From positions 1 through 34,667 of the forward strand of contig CALWLH010000049.1 in the NCBI GenBank assembly GCA_944381475.1: a stretch of DNA of 34,667 bases, written 5' to 3'. Under the pieces are notes generated by a model that was given only the letters and a program-made list of their open reading frames with translations, was not told where the DNA came from and ran no database searches. Shown piece after piece: positions 24,184-32,253 of this stretch; position 1 is the first letter of the stretch, and every line of letters begins with the position of its first letter. A program made the translations under genes and the position numbers. This DNA comes from an uncultured Lachnospiraceae bacterium (GTDB lineage: Bacteria > Bacillota > Clostridia > Lachnospirales > Lachnospiraceae).

Positions 24184-25398
24184 CTAATTCAAGTCTTGGT
24201 TTGGTTCATTGGGATTTGAATCGGCTCCTGCCTTTTGGCAAAGGAAAATCCCCAGTAAAAGTACAATGGGAAAGATGATTCCCAAAAGCACGCCCTTTTT
24301 TAGGTTGTCCCCTAATGCTCCGGACGCCATTCCCACCAGGGTGGGCCCAAGGGAGCAGCCCACGTCTCCTCCCAGGGCAAGGAGCGCAAACATGGCGGTT
24401 CCGCCTCTTGGCAGGGCTGCGGAGGTCTTGGAAAAGGTCCCCGGCCACATGATTCCCACGGACAGGCCGCAGAGGGCGCAGCAGGCAAGGCTCATCATGG
24501 GAATGGGGATGAGGGATATTCCAAGGTATGACAGCACGCACAGGCAGCAGCTGCAGATCATAAAGCGGTTCAGGTCGATGTGGTCGCCATATTTTCCATA
24601 AAAAAGTCTGGAGGAGCCCATCAAGAGGGCAAAGGCCATGGGGCCGGCCAGGTCTCCCAGGGTCTTGGAGATGCCCAGGCTGTCCTCCGCAAAGGTGGAG
24701 GCCCACTGGCTCACCGCCTGCTCGCTGGCTCCAGCGCACACCATCATGAGCAGCATAATCCATAACAGCTTATTTTTAAACAGCTCCCCCAGGCGCAGGC
24801 CCTTCTCTCCCTCCTCCATCAGGGTGGCAATAGGAACCTTCGTAAAAACCAGGGCGTTTCCCAGGGGGATAATAGCCCATAGAATAGCCAGTATCTTCCA
24901 GTTTTCAATACCCGCCACATGGAAAAACAGGGTGGATAACAGCACCACCCCCGCATATCCCCAGTTGTAAAAGGAGTGCAAAAGGCTCATGGCCTTCTCC
25001 TTATTGTCCGAGGGGCAGGCCTCCACAACGGGGCTTACAAGCACCTCCAGGAGCCCTCCGCCGATGGCATAGATCATGACGGAAATCAGTATTCCCCAAA
25101 AGGGCGCCGGGAGGACCTCCGGCAGGATGGTGAGGAGTATCAGTCCCGCTGCGCTCATCACATGGGCTAAGACCATGGAAGCCCGGTAGCCGATCCGGTC
25201 CACAAAGCCCACGGACAGGAGATCAGTCAGCAGCTGAATTCCGAAATTAAAGGTCACCAGGAGGGTAATCTGGGAAAGAGGAATGTGGTAGCTTCTCTGA
25301 AAGAACAAAAAAAGAAGCGGTGCAAAATTGTTTACGATAGCCTGGACAATGTATCCAACAAAGCAGGCGGTGATGGTTTTGTTGTATTGGTTCTTCAT
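24184..25398 (-). CDS. Major facilitator superfamily (MFS) transporter
   Basis: ATG 25398 follows AAGGAG by 7 bases on the minus strand. The longer upstream reading has no ribosome site and runs into the divergent regulator's promoter. The 404-residue product has about 12 membrane segments with a central charged loop (LMEEGEKGLRLGELFKNK, near 200). The first half carries the FVDRIGYRASM segment, a variant of the MFS loop 2-3 motif, and the second half has GKYGDHIDLNRF in the equivalent place. It is a proton- or gradient-driven permease. The substrate is unknown, and relatives include sugar carriers. It is divergent from an AraC regulator with a cupin domain, which probably controls it. Confidence 0.88.
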   Translation of the reverse strand: MKNQYNKTITACFVGYIVQAIVNNFAPLLFLFFQRSYHIPLSQITLLVTFNFGIQLLTDLLSVGFVDRIGYRASMVLAHVMSAAGLILLTILPEVLPAPFWGILISVMIYAIGGGLLEVLVSPVVEACPSDNKEKAMSLLHSFYNWGYAGVVLLSTLFFHVAGIENWKILAILWAIIPLGNALVFTKVPIATLMEEGEKGLRLGELFKNKLLWIMLLMMVCAGASEQAVSQWASTFAEDSLGISKTLGDLAGPMAFALLMGSSRLFYGKYGDHIDLNRFMICSCCLCVLSYLGISLIPIPMMSLACCALCGLSVGIMWPGTFSKTSAALPRGGTAMFALLALGGDVGCSLGPTLVGMASGALGDNLKKGVLLGIIFPIVLLLGIFLCQKAGADSNPNEPNQDLN

Positions 25399-25448
25399 AG
25401 CTTTTCTCCTTGCAGATGGGAGTATATCGCAAAATGTCCCGGAAGTCA

Positions 25449-25478
25449 TTGCACATAATCGCATTTTTATGATACAAT
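25449..25478 (+). promoter_or_regulatory. Promoter of the AraC regulator gene
   Basis: TTGCAC (25449-25454), an 18-base spacer and TACAAT (25473-25478), upstream of ATG 25512. Confidence 0.5.
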
Positions 25479-25511
25479 ATCCCAATCAAATAGGACATAA
25501 GGAGAAAGCCT

Positions 25512-26396
25512 ATGAATACCCCCAGACCCGGCATCGATGAAACCCTGAGAGAGACCGTGCAGCACGGCAGCAGCAGCTACCCCTTTGCCTTTTATGATGA
25601 CTATATCTGGGAGTGCGATTTTCACTGTGTGGACTGGCACTGGCACCGGGAGCTGGAATTTATACTGGTTTCTAAAGGCAGCACCCTGTGCCTTGTGGGG
25701 GCGGAAAGGGCAGAGCTTCCTGAGGGCTGGGGCATGTTTATAAACAGCGGGACTTTACACCGCTACGAGGCCAGGAGTGAAAATTATTCTCCCAATATTG
25801 TCTTTTCCCCGGAGCTGCTGGCCAGTGAGGGAAGTCTGATCTATGAAGAGTATATTTATCCCGTCATCGCCTCTGCCGTACCCTATCTGGTGCTAAGCCC
25901 GGAGATTTCCTGGCAAAAACAAGCTCTGGATTTGCTGAAGCAGGTGGTATCCATACAGGAGGCGGGGGGAAAGCGGGAATTATGCACCACTGGCCTCCTT
26001 CTTCAGATTTGGGATATTTTGGTGAGTCACACGGATTTTACGCCGGACGCCTTGGGGCCGCACAGGATGAGTCACACACAGGCCAGACTTCAGACCATGA
26101 TGCAGTATATCCATGACCAGTACAAAACTGATCTGACACTAGAAAAGATTGCGGCTTCTGCTTCCATCAGTAAAAGCGGGGCGCTGCAAATCTTTCAGTC
26201 TGCCATCCACACCTCGCCGGTGGCCTATCTCATCCAGTACCGTCTGGCCCAGGCTGCGGAGCAGCTCTCCACAACCCAAAAGCCCGTCTCCTCCATCGCA
26301 GAGGAAACAGGCTTTATGAGCTGTGGTTATTTTTGCAGGAAATTTAAGGAGCACTATCACATGAGTCCCAATGCGTATCGGAGGATGAAGGCGTAG
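25512..26396 (+). CDS. AraC family regulator with N-terminal cupin domain
   Basis: ATG 25512 follows AAGGAG by about 7 bases. The 294-residue product has an N-terminal cupin with DWHWHRELEFILV (about 41-53) and GTLHRYEA (about 80-87), typical of AraC sugar or metabolite sensors. The C-terminal double helix-turn-helix spans about 190-290, including LTLEKIAASASISKS and the second helix pair ending SPNAYRRM. It should bind a small ligand and activate or repress the divergent MFS transporter. The intergenic gap of about 110 bases holds both promoters. Confidence 0.9.
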   Translation: MNTPRPGIDETLRETVQHGSSSYPFAFYDDYIWECDFHCVDWHWHRELEFILVSKGSTLCLVGAERAELPEGWGMFINSGTLHRYEARSENYSPNIVFSPELLASEGSLIYEEYIYPVIASAVPYLVLSPEISWQKQALDLLKQVVSIQEAGGKRELCTTGLLLQIWDILVSHTDFTPDALGPHRMSHTQARLQTMMQYIHDQYKTDLTLEKIAASASISKSGALQIFQSAIHTSPVAYLIQYRLAQAAEQLSTTQKPVSSIAEETGFMSCGYFCRKFKEHYHMSPNAYRRMKA

Positions 26397-26474
26397 CGGT
26401 TTTTGGAGTAGGCGAGGGGGTATTTATCTAAAGGTATGTCAAAAGCTATGAACATGCCGTCTGGATGGCAATCT

Positions 26475-26693
26475 TTAACGCCCCCCTGCCTGTCCGACGC
26501 ATATAACGACATCCGGATTGAACATCTCCATAAACCCTTTCAAGACAGGACCGGAGGATTTAAAGGAAACAGGAAGGATGCCCTTTATTACCTTTATCTG
26601 GCCGATGTATTCCGGCAAACTATATACAGCTTCACAGGAGGGGTTTGTTTTTTCTGCCCCAAAGGGCTCAAAGCCCGTGATAAGTACAGTCAT
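26475..26693 (-). pseudogene. pcp: Pyrrolidone-carboxylate peptidase, N-terminal remnant
   Basis: ATG 26693 begins MTVLITGFEPFGAEKTNPS, the unmistakable start of pyroglutamyl peptidase I. The 72-residue frame continues to VVICVGQAGGR and then stops. The family is about 200-215 residues, so two thirds is lost, including the catalytic Glu, Cys and His. The frames after the stop do not continue the family sequence, which points to a deletion rather than a simple frameshift. The enzyme would remove N-terminal pyroglutamate from peptides, but the remnant cannot. It sits between the ends of two AraC genes, a likely deletion scar. Confidence 0.85.
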
Positions 26694-26732
26694 AATTACC
26701 TCTTTCTGACGCAGCGCTTCCAGGCTCTTGTC

Positions 26733-27614
26733 TCACCCCGCTAAAAGCTCCGTATGCTGCATCCGATACTGCTTCGGGGTGATATTTTCCAGCTTTTTAA
26801 AGGTGCGGATCAGGTGGCTGCAGTCTGAAAAGCCCGTCTCCTGGCTGATGTAATTCAGGTCGAAGTCGGTAAAGAGCAGAAGATCCTTCACCTTGCTTAT
26901 GCGGATAAATTCGATATATTCCTTGCAGGAGCGGCCATACAGAGCCAAAAACCGCTTGGCAAAGTAGGAGTAGCTCATATTGCACTGGGACGCCAGCTCC
27001 TCCACCCGGAGGGGCTGGTCCAGATTTTCATCAATATACTCCGCAATGGAGTACAGGGACTGGCTGTCCTCCGGAAGCTGGGCGGTACGGTCCGTGTCGA
27101 AGCCCTTGGATCTCCAGATTCGCAGAAGCTGGGTTAAGAGGTTCGTGAGATGGGCCTGGATGCACAGATCATACCCGTACTGCTTTTCCTGGATCTCCTG
27201 GATGCAGGTTTCAAACAGCTCCCTGACGGGGACGCGGTCAAAGGCGGTCTCCCCGATTACAATGGGGGCTTTTTTTGTGTCCGCAGTTTCGGAAAAAAGG
27301 CGGCCAAAGCTGGGCACATGGCTTCCGGTGGTGCGCAGCAGCCCGATGTCATATTTTAATACCAGACAGGTCAGGGGCTCTGTCTCATAGATGGCATGGA
27401 CCGCCTGGGGGTGAAAAAAGACAAAATCTCCCGGATGAATCTCCTCCTCCCTGCTGTCGCACAGAATGCGGCCCTTGCCGCTTAACACATAGAGCATTTC
27501 ACAGAAATAATGCCAGTGGGCCTTTACCGGATAGAAGCCGTGTTTTGATTCTATGCGAAAGCCCTCATAAGGGGCGTTCAACCGATCGGATTTTTCAAAC
27601 ATGCCTTTCATCAT
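26733..27614 (-). CDS. AraC family regulator with N-terminal cupin domain, next to an ABC exporter
   Basis: The start is ATG 27614 (or the adjacent ATG 27611), after AAAGGGAAG on the minus strand. The 293-residue product has a cupin domain with AHWHYFCEMLYVLSGKG (about 32-48) and HPQAVHAIYE, and a C-terminal double helix-turn-helix (about 190-290) ending ITPKQYRMQH. It is divergent from the ABC exporter pair at 27920-31460 with a gap of about 300 bases that must hold both promoters. It is therefore the likely regulator of that exporter. The ligand is unknown. Confidence 0.88.
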   Translation of the reverse strand: MMKGMFEKSDRLNAPYEGFRIESKHGFYPVKAHWHYFCEMLYVLSGKGRILCDSREEEIHPGDFVFFHPQAVHAIYETEPLTCLVLKYDIGLLRTTGSHVPSFGRLFSETADTKKAPIVIGETAFDRVPVRELFETCIQEIQEKQYGYDLCIQAHLTNLLTQLLRIWRSKGFDTDRTAQLPEDSQSLYSIAEYIDENLDQPLRVEELASQCNMSYSYFAKRFLALYGRSCKEYIEFIRISKVKDLLLFTDFDLNYISQETGFSDCSHLIRTFKKLENITPKQYRMQHTELLAG

Positions 27615-27919
27615 TACTTCCCTTTCCTGGAGCCATAGGGCGCAAAGCCTTGCCTTGCTCCATCAAAAAGCTTCTGAATTTCGTCTCCTGATCATACCAG
27701 ATTTCTTCCTCCATGAAAAGAGGTTTGTACAATTTTTGAGCAAAATTTTTATAGAAGAAACAGAAGGAAGTTGCTATATTGAATTTCACCTTTTGGGACA
27801 GAATTTGCCGGACTTTTAACTGGTTTGTGCAAATTGTGCAGAGAACATTGCCTGTGCCTGTCCGGGAGGATGACGGAAGCAAAAACATTTTTATACCAGA
27901 AATTCCGGAGGTAGAAGAG
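27615..27919. other. Divergent regulatory gap between the AraC and ABC exporter genes
   Basis: No gene with a ribosome site is seen. An open frame from TTG 27779 runs in phase into the exporter gene, but it lacks a site and the family begins near 27920. A possible minus-strand promoter is TTTTCA, a 17-base gap and TATGAT. The region around 27720-27785 is very AT-rich. I could not place the exporter promoter with confidence. Confidence 0.4.
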
Positions 27920-29689
27920 ATGAACCAGGAGACAACACGGCTTCGATGGCTGTGGGAGAAGATGAAGGGCTACCGTGTACTGTATGTTGCGGCATGTGGG
28001 TTGACAATATTGTATAACATACTGCAGCTCACGGTTCCCTTTTTTACTCAGGAGATTGTGGATACGTTCCTGACAGGAGAAAATGCAGCCTATAATCTGG
28101 AGCATGATACAGGGCGGTTTGTCCTGATGGTTGTGGGAATGATCGGGGTCACTTTTATTAGGACGGTGATCGTGTATCTGGCCTGCATGGGCTTTGAGCG
28201 GGTATCCCAGATGACGCTGTACCGCATCAGAAATGAGCTCTTTGCAAAGATTCAGCGCCAGGACATGCACTTTTACGATCAGTACCGTACCGGTGATCTG
28301 ATGACAAGGCTTACAGGAGACCTGGATGCGGTGCGTCATATGATCGCCTGGGTGGTGCGAATGCTCATTGAGTGCTTCACGCTGTTTATGGCAGCGGCTA
28401 TCTACTTCTTTTATCTGGATGTGAAGGTTGCGGCAAGCATCTTAATCGTGTCTCCCTTTATTTTGCTTGTCACCCTGGCCTTTAAGCGGCAGGTTGCCCC
28501 CATGCACACCATCCTCAGGGAAAAGCTTGCCCAGATGAATACCGCCGCCCAGGAAAACATTTCTGGAAACCGGGTGGTGAAGGCCTTTGCCAGGGAACAG
28601 TACGAGATTGAGAAGTTTCAGGAACGAAATCTGGAGTACGCAAAGGCAAACAAGCAGACGGTTCTCACATGGCTGCGTTTTTTCCCGGTCATAGAGATCT
28701 GCGCTAACCTGCTTCCTGTTATTCTGCTGGTTGTGGGGGGACTTGCCATGATTGACGGAACCCTTACCAGCGGGGAGTATGTGGCATTCTCCTGTCTTAC
28801 CTGGGCGATTTCAAACCCTATGAGAAATCTGGGAAGCATCATGAACGAGTTTCAGCGGTTCATGTCCGCCAGCGCCAAGGTGATGGAGCTGGCCGCCAGC
28901 GAGCCGAAGATCGTTGACAAGGCAGACGCCAAGGATCACCCGGAACGCTTTAAGGGTAAGATTGAGTTTAGAAATGTCAGCTTCTCCTATGAGGGAAAGC
29001 CCGTGCTTTCTGATGTAAGCTTTACCATAAAGGCGGGGCAGACCGTGGCCATCATGGGGGAGACCGGAAGCGGGAAAACCTCCCTGATCCAGCTGATTCC
29101 CCGCTTCTACGACCCGGAGCAGGGGCAGGTGCTGGTGGACGATACGGATGTGCGGGATTTAAAGCTTCACCAGCTTCGCAAAAACATCGGCATGGCCACC
29201 CAGGATATTCTGCTCTACTCGGACACCATTGACGGGAATATCGCCTACGGAAATTCTTCCATGCCCATGTCAACGGTTCAGAAGTATGCAGAGTATGCGG
29301 CGGCGAAGGAATTTATCGCCCATCTGCCCCAGCATTATGACACCATTATCGGCGAGCGGGGCGTGGGGCTTTCCGGCGGCCAGAAGCAGCGAATCTCCCT
29401 GGCCAGAGCCCTGGCCATCGAGCCCTCGGTGCTGATCCTGGACGACACCACCTCGGCGGTGGATATGGAGACGGAAAAGTACATCCAGGATCACCTAAAG
29501 CAGCTGAATTTTCCCTGCACAAAGATCATCATTGCCCAGAGGATTTCCTCCACAAAGGATGCGGATTTAATCCTGATCCTGGAAAACGGCAGGATTACGG
29601 AAATGGGAACCCATGAAGAGCTGATCAGCAAAAAGGGCTATTATTATGATGTTGTAATGCTTCAGAACGGAGGTGAGAGCATTGGCTAG
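27920..29689 (+). CDS. Heterodimeric ABC exporter subunit A with degenerate ATPase site (TM287/BmrC-like)
   Basis: ATG 27920 follows GGAGGT by 7 bases. The 589-residue half-transporter has six membrane segments (about 15-310) and an ATPase domain. Walker A is GETGSGKT (380-387), the Q-loop is Gln428 and the signature is canonical LSGGQ (484-488). Walker B is VLILDD (504-509), with Asp509 in place of the catalytic Glu, and the switch position is Gln540 (IIAQRIS) instead of His. This is the standard degenerate half of heterodimeric exporters such as TM287/288 and BmrCD, not decay. It needs the next gene as partner, which overlaps its end by 8 bases. The substrate is probably a drug-like or lipid molecule. 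Confidence 0.92.
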   Translation: MNQETTRLRWLWEKMKGYRVLYVAACGLTILYNILQLTVPFFTQEIVDTFLTGENAAYNLEHDTGRFVLMVVGMIGVTFIRTVIVYLACMGFERVSQMTLYRIRNELFAKIQRQDMHFYDQYRTGDLMTRLTGDLDAVRHMIAWVVRMLIECFTLFMAAAIYFFYLDVKVAASILIVSPFILLVTLAFKRQVAPMHTILREKLAQMNTAAQENISGNRVVKAFAREQYEIEKFQERNLEYAKANKQTVLTWLRFFPVIEICANLLPVILLVVGGLAMIDGTLTSGEYVAFSCLTWAISNPMRNLGSIMNEFQRFMSASAKVMELAASEPKIVDKADAKDHPERFKGKIEFRNVSFSYEGKPVLSDVSFTIKAGQTVAIMGETGSGKTSLIQLIPRFYDPEQGQVLVDDTDVRDLKLHQLRKNIGMATQDILLYSDTIDGNIAYGNSSMPMSTVQKYAEYAAAKEFIAHLPQHYDTIIGERGVGLSGGQKQRISLARALAIEPSVLILDDTTSAVDMETEKYIQDHLKQLNFPCTKIIIAQRISSTKDADLILILENGRITEMGTHEELISKKGYYYDVVMLQNGGESIG

Positions 29690-31460
29690 AAATACATATG
29701 GAGAGGACGAGGTGCTGGAGACCCCCTTTGACTTCCGCCATCTCCTTAGAGCCTCAGTGTATATCAAAAAATATGCAAGGAAGATGATCCTGGCACTGCT
29801 GCTTTCCGCAGTCGCCGCTGCAACAGGACTGCTTTCCCCCATGATCGTACAAAGGGCGCTGGATGAGACCATTCCTGCGGGGGATAAGCGGGGGCTGCTC
29901 ATCCTGGGGGCGATACTTGCGGGAACCTACGCCATAAGCATCCTGTTTTCCACCATCCGCTCCCGGATTATGAACATTGTGGGACAGGATATCATCTTTG
30001 ATATCCGGACGGATTTGTTTGCCCATCTGCAAAAGCTTTCCTTTCAGTATTATGACGACAGGCCCAATGGAAAGATCCTGATCCGTGTTGTCAACTATGT
30101 CAATTCCGTATCGGATATGCTTTCAAACGGGATCATCAACGTGATACTGGAAGTGCTGAATATGGTGTTTATCGTCATATTTATGTTTATGGTGAATGTC
30201 CCTCTGTCCCTGGTGGTGCTGGCAGGCGTTCCGGTGCTGGCGGTGGTGATGAGCTTTATAAAAAAGCATCAGAGAAGGGCATGGCAGCAGGTATCCAATA
30301 AGAATTCCAACTTAAACGCCTATCTCCAGGAGAGCATTACCGGAGCTCGGGTGACCCAGATTTTTGCAAGAGAGGAAGAAAACGAGGGGATTTTCGCGTC
30401 CCTTTCGGCAAAGTGCAAGGATACGTGGATGGAGGCGGTAAAATACTCCAACCTGGTGTGGCCGGCAATAGACAATGTATCGGTATGCGTCAGGGGCGCC
30501 ATCTATCTGATCGGCCTTCTGATTATCGGCACAGGACATGTCTCCGTGGGAGTGATTGTGGCCATGACCTCCTACGCCTCAAGCTTCTGGCAGCCCATAT
30601 TAAACCTTGGAAATATATTTAATAATTTTATCAACAACATAGCCTATCTGGAGCGTATTTTTGAGACCCTGGACGAGCCGGTGACGGTGGATGACGCACC
30701 GGACGCCACGGAGCTTCCCCCCATCAAGGGAAATGTGACCTTTGAGGATGTCACTTTTCAGTATGAGGAGGACAAGAAGGTACTGGAGCATGTGTCCTTT
30801 ACCGTAAAGGCCGGGGAGAACGTGGCCCTGGTGGGCCCCACCGGGGCAGGAAAGTCCACCATCGTAAACCTCTTATCCCGCTTCTATGACGTGAAGGGAG
30901 GAAGGATTTTGATTGACGGCCAGGATATCTCCAAGGTGACCCTCCACTCTCTCCGGTCCCAGATGGGAATCATGCTCCAGGACAACTTTATCTTCAGCGG
31001 CACCATCGAGGACAATATCCGCTACGGAAAGCTGGACGCCACCATGGAGGAGATCCGGGCGGCAAGCAAGGTGGTCTGCGCAGACAGCTTTATCAGCCAG
31101 ATGCCCCAGGGCTATCAGAGCGAGGTGAAGGAGCGGGGAAGCCTTTTGTCCCAGGGGCAAAAGCAGCTGATTTCCTTTGCCAGAACTCTGCTCTCTGACC
31201 CCAGGATCCTAGTCTTAGACGAGGCCACCTCCAGCATCGACGTGCAGACGGAGCGGGCGCTGCAGCAGGGATTAAACGCCATGCTGAAGGGCAGAACCGC
31301 CTTCATCATCGCCCACCGCCTGTCCACCATCAAGAACTGCGACAAGATCATGTACATCGCAGACGGGGGAATCGCGGAGTGCGGCACCCATGAGGAGCTG
31401 ATGGCCAAGAAGGGGGCCTATTACCAGCTGTATATGTCCCAGAGGATGGAGATCGCGTAG
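29682..31460 (+). CDS. Heterodimeric ABC exporter subunit B (TM288/BmrD-like)
   Basis: The likely start is TTG 29682, 8 bases after GGAGG and overlapping the TAG of subunit A. A GTG at 29673 lies inside the ribosome site. The 592-residue product has six membrane segments and an ATPase domain with Walker A GPTGAGKS, variant signature LSQGQ, Walker B VLVLDEATSSID with the catalytic Glu, and the switch His in AHRLST. LSQGQ with intact Glu and His complements subunit A, giving one competent and one degenerate ATP site. The overlap and TTG start suggest coupled translation at a fixed ratio. The pair is a paralogue of the broken pair at 12463-15751. Confidence 0.92.
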   Translation: MARNTYGEDEVLETPFDFRHLLRASVYIKKYARKMILALLLSAVAAATGLLSPMIVQRALDETIPAGDKRGLLILGAILAGTYAISILFSTIRSRIMNIVGQDIIFDIRTDLFAHLQKLSFQYYDDRPNGKILIRVVNYVNSVSDMLSNGIINVILEVLNMVFIVIFMFMVNVPLSLVVLAGVPVLAVVMSFIKKHQRRAWQQVSNKNSNLNAYLQESITGARVTQIFAREEENEGIFASLSAKCKDTWMEAVKYSNLVWPAIDNVSVCVRGAIYLIGLLIIGTGHVSVGVIVAMTSYASSFWQPILNLGNIFNNFINNIAYLERIFETLDEPVTVDDAPDATELPPIKGNVTFEDVTFQYEEDKKVLEHVSFTVKAGENVALVGPTGAGKSTIVNLLSRFYDVKGGRILIDGQDISKVTLHSLRSQMGIMLQDNFIFSGTIEDNIRYGKLDATMEEIRAASKVVCADSFISQMPQGYQSEVKERGSLLSQGQKQLISFARTLLSDPRILVLDEATSSIDVQTERALQQGLNAMLKGRTAFIIAHRLSTIKNCDKIMYIADGGIAECGTHEELMAKKGAYYQLYMSQRMEIA

Positions 31461-31477
31461 GAAAAGATATAATTTAG

Positions 31478-31515
31478 AAAAAATCAAGTAGGAGTTTCCC
31501 CCTACTTGATTTTTT
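31478..31515 (+). terminator. Rho-independent terminator shared by exporter and toxin/antitoxin genes
   Basis: A perfect 15-bp stem (31478-31492 with 31501-31515) with A6 and T6 flanks and an 8-base loop works on both strands. It ends the exporter operon and, on the minus strand, the antitoxin gene. Confidence 0.85.
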
Positions 31516-31516
31516 C

Positions 31517-31741
31517 TTACAGATTTAGTTTTGAGAGTAGCTCGGCATGGGTTATGGTGGGCTGATAGTCCGGATTTCCCTCTTTATAACTTTTGATAGC
31601 TTCTAATTCATCATCATCAGGAATTTCTTCATCGGCATGGGAAAGTGCAAAGGTTGCACAAATCAGCTCCCATATTTTTTCTGCTTCTTCGTTGCTCATG
31701 ATAGTAATAGCACCGATAATTCTTTCTTTTACGATAGACAT
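31517..31741 (-). CDS. Probable antitoxin partner of a RelE/ParE-type toxin
   Basis: ATG 31741 follows AAAGGAG by about 9 bases; that site lies inside the last codons of the toxin gene. The 74-residue product is acidic and helical, beginning MSIVKERIIGAITIMSNEEAEKIWELI. The start resembles small clostridial antitoxins found directly after RelE-like toxins. The acidic middle (DEEIPDDDELEAI) would suit binding a basic toxin. There is no DNA-binding motif I can name. The toxin-first order is like that of HigBA and some RelE-type pairs. The terminator lies immediately after. Confidence 0.65.
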   Translation of the reverse strand: MSIVKERIIGAITIMSNEEAEKIWELICATFALSHADEEIPDDDELEAIKSYKEGNPDYQPTITHAELLSKLNL

Positions 31742-31745
31742 TTTA

Positions 31746-32009
31746 TCACACTCCTTTATAAATTTGGCCTCGGTTTCCAATATCAATAATATCAATGATG
31801 TTCCCATTTATATCAAAAAGTATTCTAAAAGCTCCGACACGAAGACGAAAAATATCATATCCTTTCATTCTTTTGATGTCTCCTTCCAGTGGAAGCTTTT
31901 CAATAGCATCTATAATACGTTTTTGAGTGATCTTATCTTGTTTTATAAGAAAATTGAAACAACTATGAACCCTCCATATGTGTATGATTGTACAGAAATA
32001 CCTGATCAA
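31746..32009 (-). CDS. RelE/ParE-type toxin with uncertain N-terminus
   Basis: The 87-residue frame from TTG 32009 has the C-terminal two thirds of a RelE-type mRNA interferase: KQDKITQKRIIDAIEKLP, then the RMKGYDIFRLRVGAFRILFD strand region (Arg residues of the kind used in catalysis) and IDIGNRGQIYKG. The first 20 residues do not match the usual M-x-K-(I/V)-x-Y-S start and there is no ribosome site before TTG 32009. A GGAGGG site near 31970 leads into another frame. The 5' end is probably altered by a small deletion, so the toxin may be attenuated. It is four bases from the antitoxin start. Confidence 0.6.
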   Translation of the reverse strand: MIRYFCTIIHIWRVHSCFNFLIKQDKITQKRIIDAIEKLPLEGDIKRMKGYDIFRLRVGAFRILFDINGNIIDIIDIGNRGQIYKGV

Positions 32010-32032
32010 TTATATTTTTGTATTCTACTATA

Positions 32033-32061
32033 AATATAATGTGTATTTCTGGAAATGTCAA
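32033..32061 (-). promoter_or_regulatory. Promoter of the toxin/antitoxin operon
   Basis: On the minus strand TTGACA (32061-32056), a 17-base spacer and TATATT (32038-32033). Transcription would start near 32026, leaving a very short leader. Confidence 0.65.
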
Positions 32062-32175
32062 GAAAAATGCATTTTTGGAGCGTATAAACAATGATTTCTC
32101 AAAAATCAAATTTCTCTTAAAATTTAAGGATTCTTTAAAGAATAGGCTATTCTGAGATACTCACAACCTCCCAAA

Positions 32176-32215
32176 TGCCCAATTTATGGGCACTTGAGAG
32201 AATGGGTGCCCTCTC
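32176..32215. repeat. Overlapping alternative hairpins downstream of the integrase
   Basis: TGCCCA-attta-TGGGCA (32176-32192) can form one hairpin. GGGCAC (32188-32193) can pair instead with GTGCCC (32206-32211), with GAGAG (32196-32200) and CTCTC (32211-32215) as another option. It may terminate the integrase transcript or mark an attachment-site region. Confidence 0.4.
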
Positions 32216-32229
32216 AAAAATAGGGCGCT

Positions 32230-32251
32230 AAGTAACAAATAAGTAACAAAT
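32230..32251. repeat. Tandem 11-bp direct repeat beside the integrase stop
   Basis: AAGTAACAAAT occurs twice in tandem (32230-32240 and 32241-32251), ending three bases before the integrase stop. Direct repeats just inside element ends are the usual arm-type binding sites of Tn916/lambda-like integrases, so this may be an arm site of the element end. Confidence 0.5.
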
Positions 32252-32253
32252 TT

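Noticed and set aside
26436-26744. Plus-strand open frame between the AraC genes
   Set aside because: It is antisense to the recognisable pcp remnant and has no ribosome site.
27980-29689. Degenerate Walker B and H-loop taken as gene decay
   Set aside because: Asp for Glu and Gln for His are the normal features of one subunit in heterodimeric exporters, and the rest of the gene is intact.
32230-32251. CRISPR-like repeat
   Set aside because: Only two direct copies without spacers; an integrase arm site is a better reading.
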